A stretch of DNA of 64,000 nt from Gautieria morchelliformis (taxonomy: Eukaryota > Basidiomycota > Agaricomycetes > Gomphales > Gomphaceae): assembly GCA_015179125.1 (NCBI GenBank), contig WHVA01000022.1, forward strand, positions 1-64,000. The letters run 5' to 3'. The notes below the pieces were generated by a model that made no database searches, was not told the DNA's origin, and was given only the letters and a program-made list of their open reading frames with translations. The translations under genes were made by a program, and so were the position numbers. Positions 55,879 through 64,000 of the stretch are shown here, piece after piece. Numbering within the stretch: position 1 is the first letter of the stretch; each line of letters starts with the position of its first letter.

Positions 55879-58174
55879 TGTCATGATGCGTTTATTCCTC
55901 ATAACTCAGGTGCTCTGTCCTGCCATTTTGTCAAGATTGGGTTTTAGGCGTTAATATTGTGTATTTAGTGAACACAGCGAATGCCCGAATAACTTGTGCG
56001 AATAAGTATGCCGTTCGGCGAATAGGTGAACCAATGAATGTTCACAAGGTGAGAGGGTTTGCCTAACCGGGGCTCACCCTATCTACAGTCGTAGCAAAAT
56101 AGCTCGCAGCACTTGACGACGTAACGTGCAAGATATCGCAGAAGGGCTGTCTAAGTTTCGATGGTCCCTTCGCTGGCGAAGGTGCTCCTTCAGAGCCCTT
56201 CGCCAACAGCACAGAAAATAGTTCGAAGGCTAAGGTAATGAAGATGAAGTATGAGAACTCACCAGTGATGCCTAAGTCCTTGGCTGGTTGAAGATAAAAA
56301 TCTTCAAGGGGAGGCTCAAGACGATGATCACAGCGAGGTCAAGTTTGCACAAGATGGACGACGTATGATAATTGAACTGGGGAATATACATGCGAATGTA
56401 AACTACTTATATCTAATGCTCGTACGGTATCAGCGAATAGGAAAGAGGCCGTCATGAGTCAGGGTTGGATAGGAGTGTGCAGTCATGATACTAAGGAGAT
56501 GGAATAAACATACAATAGAGTGAGGGAGGGGTGCGAACATGAAACAACGGAGAGTAAAGGTGGCGAAGGTACTTATGTATGAAACCATGTCTTGGGACCC
56601 GCATACATGTCACCCTGCACAGACTCTTCATCCATTGGGTCGATCCCACACGACCTACGGAAGGAATGCTCCGCAAACATACTTTGGCCATACGAAAATC
56701 CAAAGGGGCAGGATTTAAGAAGATGATGGGGTTAGTGATGAATCATTACACTGGGTAAATGGTATCGATCGTGTTTGATGGTGTGCCTTGTTGGCGAAAT
56801 GTGTGAGCAGCGAATAGCGGTTCAGCGAAATGCGGCGAAGGGTGAACGGAGAGAACATAGAGGAGGTGTGGCCGAAGGGAGGGGCGAAGCCGAGCGAACA
56901 CGGAGGAGGAGTAGCGAATGAGGGAAATAAACGCGTCATGACACATTTCTCACCCCATTTCCGTGTTCGTTCCGATTGCCATTGTCATGTTCGGCAACCA
57001 ATGTTCGCTGATTCGCGCCCGTTACCATCGCCACACTGTTAAACGCACGACCGACGGCTTTGGACTGACTTGACAAGTCATCACTGGGTCTACCACCTCC
57101 TCTGCCCGACCCTCTCCCGATGGTGTTCTGATAATTGGATTGCCATGACCAGTGTATTTCCTGCACCTTGGTAGCCCCATTTTCCCTTTCGCTACTCCTC
57201 CTCACTGTTTGCTCGGCTTCGCCCTCGACCTCGACCTCTCCTCCCCTATGTCACCTCTGTTCGCCCTTCCTTGCATTTCACTGAACGGCTATTCGCTGCT
57301 CGCATCATTCGCCAGCAGGCACACCATCAAATATGATCGATACCATTCACCCGGCATGATGGTTCATCATTAACCCCATCGTCTTCTTAATCCAACCCCA
57401 TTGGGCGTTCGTATGGTCAAAGTGTGTTCGCAGGGCATCCCTCCCATAGGTCGTGCGGAATCAACCCAGTAGACCAAGAGCCCATGCAGGGTAGCATGTA
57501 TGCGGGTCCCAAGACATGGTTTTGTCCATAAGTGCCTTCGCCACCTTTACTCTCTGTCGTTTCACGTTCCCCCTCTTTTCACATTCTATTGTATGTTTAT
57601 TTCATCTATGCTGTATCATGACTGCGCACCCCTATCCAACCCTGACTTGTGACGGCCTCTTTCCTATTCGCCGATACCTTACGAGCATTCGATATAAATA
57701 GTTTACATTCGCATGTATATTCCCCAGTTCAATTATCATACGTCGTTTATCTTGTGCAGCTTTGACCTCGCCGTGGTCATCATCCTAAGCCTTCTCTTAG
57801 AGATTCCCATCTCCAACTAGCAAAGGACTTAGGCATCACTGGTGAGTTCTCATACTTCATCTTCGTTACCTTAGCCTTCGAACCATTTTCTGTGCTGTTG
57901 GCGAAGGGCTCCAAAGGAGCACCTTCGCCAGCGAAGGGATTGTCGAGACTTAGACAGCCCTTCCGTGAGACCTTGCACATTACATCATCAAGGGTCATGG
58001 GCTATTTTGCTACGACTGTAGATAGGGTGAGCCCCGTTTAGGCAAACCCTCTTATCTTGTGAACATTCATTGGTTCACCTATTCGCCGAACGGCATACTT
58101 ATTCGCACAAGTTAATTGGGCATTCGCTGTGTTCACTAATACAGGATATTAACGCTTGAAAACCAATATTGACA
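55879..58174 (+). repeat. Solo LTR alpha-5, inserted in the copia polyprotein and carrying alpha-6
   Basis: It starts TGTCATGATGCG and ends CCAATATTGACA, flanked by ATGGC at 55874-55878 and 58175-58179, a perfect 5-bp duplication. Without alpha-6 it is about 1,276 bp, the long variant. It is opposite to copia transcription. The sense TATA box (GATATAAATAG) lies near 57691. Confidence 0.92.
55929..56943 (-). repeat. Solo LTR alpha-6, nested in alpha-5
   Basis: It starts TGTCAAGATTGGG and ends GCGTCATGACA, flanked by CATTT at 55924-55928 and 56944-56948. 1,015 bp, the short variant lacking the 240-bp internal segment. It lies 50 bp from the start of alpha-5 in the opposite orientation, so the two make a long imperfect inverted repeat. 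Confidence 0.92.
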
Positions 58175-60603
58175 ATGGCTCTGCTCGAGCGATGGGGTTG
58201 ATCGACGGGTGCAGGTACTGGTGGTGGAGGCAGGGCCTGGTCTGATTCAGGTGGAGCAGGGATGACTGGGTCTGGAGCTGGGTCAAGCTGGTGGTCCCCT
58301 GGAGGGTCAGGAGCACGATCGGGCTCGGGAGCGAGCACAGCATCTCCGGGATTTTGGTCTGGTGCATCTGGCAGGGTGACGACGTTTCTCTCTAATGGAG
58401 CAGGTGTGGGTAGGAGTGAGCTGTAGTCGGAGGCTTTGGTGGAGAGGCCTGGGAACTCCGATTCGTCGAAAATGATGTCGCATGATATGATATAACGCTT
58501 TGTGATGGGGTCAAGGCAGCGCCACCCTTTGTAGCCATCCTCGAATCCAAGATAGATACATTTTCGAGATCGTGGTTCTAGTCCATTCCTCTCATCCTTC
58601 TGTACGTGGACATAGGCAGTGCAGCCAAATATGCGCAACATCCCAAGGTCTGGCTTTTGGCCATGCCAGGCCTCATATGGGGTCATATCTGGTAACGTGG
58701 ACATTGGCGTAGCATTGATGATTCGAACTGGCAGTCGTAGAGCATCCCTCCACATCGAAGCTGGGAGACGAGCTTGATGTAGTAGCGCTATTGTTCCTTC
58801 GATGAGGGTGCAGTTGGTTTGCTCGGAGATCCCGTTCTGTTGTGGGGTGCCTTTAGTTGTGTGCTCATGGACTATTCCCCGGCGTCGGAAATGTTTGTCC
58901 CATTTTCTGCCGATGTATTCGCCTCCTTTGTCGTCTCTGAATCTCCTTACTCTCAGGTTCAGTTGGTTTTCCGCCAGCGCTTCATAGGATAGATAGGCAT
59001 CAAAGACCTTGTCCTTTGTTTTCAAGAGATATATGCATCTGTATCTCATGCAGTTGTCTGTGAAGGTTACCCAGTATCTATGTACGGATGACATCCTGAC
59101 TGGGAGAGGTCCGTGTACGTTAGAGACGATGAGGTCGAGCGGTTTGGAGGATCGGCTATTACTGGCTCCTGGGAAGGGGTTGCCATGCTGTTTTGCAGCA
59201 ATACAAGGTTCGCAAATTTTGGGAATTTTATCGTTCGAGCTCACATTTACTCCCTTTGTCATACCGTTTTCAAGGAGCTTGTCCAGGCACGCCGACCCGA
59301 TGTGAGCTAACCGTTTGTGCAGTAACAATCTGTCCATAGCAGGCGATGAGGTCGTTAGGGCAAACTCCGGGATTGGGATCGTGTCCCCGACAAGGAAGCC
59401 TGTTCCATTTTGTACTGTCGCACAGAAACGCAGATTGCCATCTTGCATGAAAGAAATGTGATCTTTTATAATATTGACGACAAAACCGTGGTGTTTGGTA
59501 AGGCGAAGCACTGCAAGTAGATTATTTTGGAGCATGGGTACATGTAGGACTTGTGACAAGATGATACTTTGCGCTGGCTTCCCATTTATGATGGGTGTAA
59601 ACAAGATGCGCCCCTTTCCAGCTGAATACACGATCTCGTTGGTTGCGAGGCGGATGGGCACGCGACAGGGTTCGTAGTCCCAAAGCCAATGACGGTGTGG
59701 GGTCATATGGCTTGTAGCGCCTGTGTCTGTGTTCCAGTGTGTGTTAGCGTCACTAGTGGAAATGGGCGGGGATGAGGAGCGCAGACTCGCATTTCCAGCA
59801 AGTTCCTGCGCCGCTCCGTCTTGTCCGTTTTCCACTGCCTGGTGCGCATTTCTCTTTCTCTCGTTCTCCTCCCCCCTTCGCGCAGGTTTAAGGTCCGGAT
59901 GGGTGATCCAACAGCGATCCGCCGAGTGCCCCCGCTTCCTGCACACGGTACACATCGGGATGGGGGGCTTCTTTCCTCGAGCTGTGGCGAGGGCGGCTGT
60001 TGTGAAGGCCGAGGACGCCTGACGCTTCAGGTCCTCGTTTCAGAAAGCTGTGGATATGGTCGCACAGTCAAGGGTGCTGATTAGGAGAAGTGAGGAGGTG
60101 AATGCTCTGTATTCCGTTTGGTTGAGTCCTGTGATCGCAGCATGGATGCCAACTTCGTCCATGATGTTTTGGACGCTAAGCGTGCTTGGCTATGAGGTCG
60201 TTGGTGGCTGCGTTGATACGGGTGATATAATCAGTGAGCGATTCAGTGTCGTCTTTTCGTATGCTCAACAGCTTCTGTATCGCGTGGAAGCGGCTGTTCG
60301 CTACCTGCGATCGGTGTGCAGCTCTCAATCTCTTCCACATCTCAATAGGATCGTCCATCGCGCCTTCGACGTGGACATACTGCGTTGGTGAGAGAGATTT
60401 GAGTAGGATTCCAGCTGCCTCCGATCTTTTTAATAGCCATTTCGATACTTCTACTGCGTCGGTTGGTCTTCTGAATTCCTCAGTGACTATTCGCCATGCA
60501 TTTACGGTCATGAGTTTTCCTTGCAGTGCGATAGCCCATACGTTGTAGTTGGAACTCATGAGCTTTATGCCACTAGTGCGGTGCTCAGTTTCTGAATCTG
60601 ACA
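58175..60603 (-). pseudogene. Copia gag, protease and integrase
   Basis: Gag starts at ATG 60603 (MSDSETEHRTSGIKLMSSNYNVW), shortly after the primer-site-like sequence; a longer frame from 60664 would start in the LTR. It has the UBN2-like capsid (FHAIQKLLSIRKDDTESLTDY), then a frame change near 60185 and a TGA at 60040, then a CCHC knuckle (CTVCRKRGHSADRC). The protease triad is WNTDTGATSH (near 59680). The integrase has LLHKRLAHIG...CEPCIAAK, FRDDKGGEY and PQQNGISEQTN, but the first core motif reads SNVHGPL where SDVHGPL is expected, so a catalytic Asp is lost. A Pro-rich linker leads to the insertion point. Confidence 0.88.
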
Positions 60604-60635
60604 TGGTTGGCGACTTCTTCTTCGATTTAGAGCTC

Positions 60636-60790
60636 GGGGCCCATAACCTATGAGCGCAGTACAAGTATATTACTCCGATCTGAGTTCGGAGGAAGAAGTA
60701 AGTGAGTTCGTCTACTACACTAGGGGACTAGCTACTTACCTGAGTTCGGAGGAAGAAGTAAGTGAGGCTTCTACACTCCGAACTCAGGGT
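60636..60790 (-). repeat. Copia primer-site-like sequence and remnant of its 5' LTR
   Basis: On the minus strand TAGGTTATGGGCC precedes the gag leader, and the same 13 bases occur on the plus strand at 63812-63824. On the plus strand the LTR side begins TGAGCGCAGTAC at 60651. A 27-bp direct repeat (60680-60706 and 60740-60766, CTGAGTTCGGAGGAAG...) and an inverted CTCCGAACTCAG at 60775 lie within. The outer LTR boundary is not clear. Confidence 0.5.
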
Positions 60791-61800
60791 ACTGTACAGC
60801 ACGACATCTGACTAAGCAGTTGATCGCGTCATGTGACAACGTCGCTGCAACATATCATACGGCGTCACACCGTACCGTATACCGTGCCGTCGGCACATCA
60901 CCCAGACCCGCACCGTACAGCCGTGGATGTACGGCACGGTGTGCAGCCCTAACCACCGCCATGCTAACAACCAGCCTAGCTCTCGTCGGTCAGCTGACAA
61001 GGCCACCATACCATGGGATCCAGCGCAAGTCATGGAGCACTCGGCAAGTGGCTCTTCCGCGCGATGATGTGTGCTCCGTGTAAAGGACAGGTGTTCAAGG
61101 GAATAACCCTCTTCAACTTCCTCTTCAAGACAGGTAAAGCGCCAGGGGGTGCTAAAATTCCCAACGTATTTGGACCCTCCCAACCAGTGTGTTAGCATCT
61201 GATTCAGAAGGTGGGTCAGCTTTCTGAATCAAACTCTAACATGCTGGTTCGAGAGGATCCCAAGACGTTGGGGTTTTGCAGCCTTACTGTCTCCAGGCGG
61301 CAGTCTTCATCGAGTCGGGTGTAGCCAGCCACACCTGACCTGCTATTGGCTTGCGTTAGCACGTCCAAGCCTGTCTCGGAAGTTTTACGTGTCGCGAAAC
61401 AGCTTTAGCACTGCTGGAAAGAATGGTATAAGTATTTCCTCTATCAAGCTAGGACTCCCCAAGCGCTTTCCAGAGTACTTCTTTCTCATACTATATCTTC
61501 CTCATTCACAAACCTTAGTTAACCATCTACAAAGGAGTATAAGGATATAGTAGGTCTCTTAAGAACATCACAAAGGTGGGTCAACTTTCTAACGTGCTGC
61601 TTCAGGGGGATCCCAAGACGTTGGGATTGTTAGCACCCCCTGGCGCCTTCCCGGTCTTGAAGAGGAAGAAAAGAGTTATTCGTGGGGACACCTGTCCTCT
61701 AGACGGAGCCCACATCATCGCGCGGAAGAGCCACTTGCCGAGTTCTCCGTGCGAGCTGGATCCCATAGTATTGTTGCCTTGTCGGCTCACCGACGAGAAG

Positions 61801-62073
61801 CGGGTAGTTAGCATGGCACCCAGTAGTTCGGCAGTGACCAGCAAGAGCTCGGAGTTCCTGCCCTGTCCCTCCTCCCACTCCTCATCAGTCCTACCGTCAA
61901 TATTCTCCGGGGACAATTTCTCGACGGTTACGTTGCTCACCGTGCGGCCCCCTTCTATTCCCACCATTGTCGTCCAGTCCGAGCACCATCAGACTGGCGT
62001 GGTCCCCACCATCGCAGACTATGATGCCGAGAAGGCTGGTCGCCGCTCAAAACACAGCCGCGGACGAAAGTGA
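61801..62073 (+). pseudogene. Paralogous ORF copy 1 with DYDAEKAGR motif
   Basis: Reading in the frame of 61576-62073: IFSGDNFSTVTLL....SIPTIVV....DYDAEKAGR. It is Ser/Thr-rich and disordered, ending soon after the motif in a basic tail. The reverse-oriented copy at 62881-63393 has the same spaced pattern. I do not know the family. The ORF can be extended back to 61576, but that part is the shared noncoding-looking repeat. Confidence 0.4.
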
Positions 62074-62880
62074 CGTTTTCAGGAAAAGTTGTCAAATCCT
62101 GGCATGAGAATCTTCTATACGGTTGTTTGTCAGTGCTGTATCATGGCGGTCGTCCCAATGCACGGGACTACTTCGCGCAGAAGTTTGGTGACTATAGTGG
62201 GCCACTTTGTGGATTTCAAGTGGCAGGCTCTCATTCTCTCCTCGGACCTTCGACTCTCTCTCTCTTGTGATATCCTCGGTCGTCGACTCTCTCTCAGCAT
62301 CTGGACACTCAGGGTATCTCTCGGATTTGGCTTCGCTTAGACTTTGGCGTTTGATATTCGGACTGGAAGATGGAAGTACGACGCAGCGCTGGTGAGCGAG
62401 CCCATAAAGCCCGCTCTTAACAAGGTTTCGAAAGCCTCCCACTCGCCTCTTAGTTCTCAGTGTGCACTCTTGGCACGCCCCGACCATCCCTCTAGTGCCA
62501 ATGAGACTACAAGAGTCACAGGCATTCTGGGGACGCTCACGAACAATCACATGGTCGACATGGCAGGTACTCCTCACTCCCATGGTCCACGTGTGTCACA
62601 TCCATATGAGTCCTCCTTCGAGCACTCTCTGTCCTAGCTCATCGAGCCTCGTATTTAGAGTGCACGCTGTCCGTTCGGACATGAGCAGCTTTGTGACTGA
62701 GGGCAAGATATGTCACAATCCAACACAAGCAGCGCTATAGCCAGCTCTGCGCTCCACTTCTTCAACAGCGGGCCTCTTTCTAGATACCACGCGTTACACC
62801 TTCACCCCGCCAACGTGATGTCTTCCTACGACGACAGTTCGAACGACAAGGCCGTGGCGGTGCCAAAAGCCCTGTTGGGA

Positions 62881-63393
62881 CTAAGGAACCGGGCGGTCTG
62901 GAACGCCACTTGGGTGAGACAAAGGAATGAATATTATTAGATACGTCTCCATGTATTTAAGTGGGTCGCTGCGCACAAACTCGTTGACTTCAGACCACTC
63001 TGACATCATCCTAACGTCTTGGGATCCTCTGAAGCAGCGTGTTAGAAAGCTAACCCACCTTTGTGGTGTTCTCAAGAGACATACTATATCCTTATACTCC
63101 CGCTCTATGCCAGAGCTGCGGCCAGCCTTCTCAGCGTCATAATCTGAGATGACGATGTTGGGAATACGAGGGGCCGGCATGTTGAGCACCGCAGCGGTCG
63201 AGGGATTGTCCTCGGAGAACGTGACCGGTGCGGCCGGTGAGGTGGGGGAGGTGGGGGAGGAGGAAGAGGCAGGAAGATTGTTAGCACCCCTGGCGCCTTC
63301 CCTGTCTTGAAGAGGAAGAAGAGGGTTATTCGTAGGAACACCTGTCCTTTGCACGGAGGGAGGATCCGTATAAGATGTGGCTGAGGGCCTCAC
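62881..63393 (-). pseudogene. Paralogous ORF copy 2 with DYDAEKAGR motif
   Basis: 170 codons: a Pro/Ser-rich N-terminal half, TFSEDNPSTAAVLNMPAPRI, PNIVISDYDAEKAGR, then KDIVCLLRTPQRW and a less conserved tail. It ends 12 bp from the right-hand 236-bp LTR. Similarity to copy 1 spans about 50 residues. Possibly the start of a retroelement or transposon protein; unassigned. Confidence 0.4.
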
Positions 63394-63404
63394 TGCTTCT
63401 GTTG

Positions 63405-63640
63405 TGTAAAGGAAGTGAGTCGGAGCTCAAAGATTTAGCGACAGACTGAGAAGACCGAGTTCTTAAGAGGTATTGCACTCGTTGTAACCAGTCTGAATCA
63501 ACCTTCGATAGGTGGGTGCTAAGAGTCTCGAAAATTATATACATGAAATATGTCTGATCTTATATGTTTTTCTAGTTCTATCTTTAGTCGGTCGGAGTCT
63601 GTAAGGGCTCGGCGTTAGTAAGCTAGCCCGGGTCCTTACA
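63405..63640 (-). repeat. 236-bp LTR, right copy of an inverted pair
   Basis: Identical to 53424-53659 in reverse. On the plus strand it is preceded by TGTTG (63400-63404), the reverse complement of the CAACA that precedes the left copy. On its right, CTCGCCCTCCTTCGC is the complement of a purine-rich tract, so on the minus strand it is a 3' LTR with its polypurine tract to the right. Confidence 0.9.
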
Positions 63641-63674
63641 CTCGCCCTCCTTCGCTACAAGGTAGTGAACACCC

Positions 63675-63810
63675 TGTTGGAGTTCGATGTGGTTCGTCTA
63701 TATGGACCCACACAGGCTGAGTCCATATAGTTCAGATTCCGCATCTCCGCTTCTCTCCTCAGTCGTTCATGCCACTCTGAACGTCTGAGCCTAACGCAGT
63801 GCAGACTCCA
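63675..63810 (+). repeat. Short (136-bp) copia-type LTR with primer-site-like sequence
   Basis: Ends are TGTTGGAGTTCG and CAGACTCCA (inverted TGTTGGAGT / ACTCCA). The sequence right after, ATAGGTTATGGGCC, matches the motif next to the minus-strand copia at 60638-60650. A 10-bp stem (CTATATGGAC / GTCCATATAG) lies near 63698-63730. It suggests the 5' end of a second copia element. Confidence 0.55.
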
Positions 63811-63953
63811 ATAGGTTATGGGCCTACCGCTGCACTCCTAATATCCTTGTGAAGCATCCATACGTGCAGGGAATATCCGAGACCGTTCTTTTTCTGTCAT
63901 CCCTACCTCCACTTTGACAGCGCATATAAACGTTTTTCCTTTCGTTCCGCCTC

Positions 63954-64000
63954 ATGACGTCCTCTATCACTTCCTTCATCCCTGAGGACTGGGCTCGCCC
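63954..64000 (+). CDS. Start of an ORF running off the window, possibly copia gag
   Basis: ATG at 63954 opens MTSSITSFIPEDWARP to the last base. It lies 143 bp after the proposed copia LTR. A CATATAAAC box at 63923 is 30 bp upstream, which could be a promoter of a host gene instead. Too short to decide. Confidence 0.3.
   Translation, partial: MTSSITSFIPEDWAR

Larger units (their letters stand above)
54438..60603 (-). mobile_element. Copia element coding region, split by nested LTRs and truncated at its 3' end
   Basis: Order on the minus strand: gag (60603-60000), zinc knuckle, protease, integrase (59955-58175), insertion of solo LTRs (55879-58174), RT and RNase H (55878-54438). The D insertion with its 5-bp duplication is 2,301 bp, a multiple of three, and the reading frame continues on both sides (RSSRAI / SWLDYRC). 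The 3' end is cut inside RNase H at about 54438, where gag of the other element begins. No 3' LTR is present. Confidence 0.88.
60791..63404. other. Zone of diverged inverted duplications, class unknown
   Basis: 61020-61200 (minus), 61574-61815 (plus) and about 63270-63360 (plus) are versions of one sequence (shared words CACCCCCTGGCGC, GTCTTGAAGAGGAAG, ACACCTGTCCT). 61555-61628 matches the reverse complement of 63004-63085 (AAGGTGGGT..GCTTTCTAAC.., GATCCCAAGACGTT). A GTACGGCACGG-rich stretch at 60870-60945 resembles hAT-type sub-terminal repeats (ends ...GTGTGCAGCCCT). No complete element could be delimited. Confidence 0.55.

Noticed and set aside
55928-58174. A single large palindromic transposon with TGTCAA ends
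   Set aside because: The ATGGC and CATTT duplications show two independent LTR insertions, one inside the other.
61243-61260. GGTTCGAGAGG as a tRNA B box
   Set aside because: No matching A box or cloverleaf around it; part of an inverted repeat. No tRNA supported anywhere in the window.

Overview
The window is nuclear DNA of a filamentous basidiomycete, most likely an Agaricomycete. Evidence: short GT-AG introns (about 50-70 bp) in compact genes, a DUF6533-type membrane protein gene, chromodomain Ty3/gypsy elements, Zn-cluster/coiled-coil proteins carried by retroelements, and host genes (HIBCH, TBCE, REV1) with fungal architecture. It has two transposon-dense blocks around a gene island.

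Block 1 (1-34778) is one deeply nested retroelement stack. The outermost element (here Ty3-A, plus strand) shows an inverted protease-RT piece at 1-1287, RNase H-integrase-chromodomain to 5034, a 3' region with a decayed antisense ORF, a polypurine tract and a 3' LTR (family alpha) starting at 12001. Its body is broken by a 1,056-bp LTR-like repeat (2496-3551), a 645-bp MITE (3655-4299), and solo alpha LTRs at 5719-6642 and 6672-11641. The second solo LTR contains a pogo-type DNA transposon (7422-11184), which contains another alpha LTR. The 3' LTR is broken by a CACTG foldback element (12406-12745) and by a complete-ended minus-strand retrotransposon, Ty3-B (12995-34438, two 215-bp LTRs). Inside Ty3-B lie a 5' half of Ty3-C (21191-27413), a 3' half of Ty3-D (15466-21190) fused to it by an apparent deletion, and another alpha LTR (32593-33598).

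The gene island (34779-50396) holds a DUF6533 membrane protein gene (+), mitochondrial 3-hydroxyisobutyryl-CoA hydrolase (-) head to head with tubulin-folding cofactor E (+), a metallo-beta-lactamase-fold hydrolase (-), and the translesion DNA polymerase REV1 (-).

Block 2 (50397-64000) holds a second copy of the 1,056-bp repeat with a hAT remnant inside it, a 59-bp palindrome, two identical 236-bp LTRs in opposite orientation (53424-53659, 63405-63640) whose outer or 3' flanks carry the same 5 bp, a copia element (minus) whose polyprotein is split by two nested alpha LTRs, a zone of diverged inverted duplications, and the 5' end of a second copia-like element. Most retroelement stop codons are TGA where related proteins have Arg, a pattern expected from CpG C-to-T decay. 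I find no CRISPR, rRNA or convincing tRNA.
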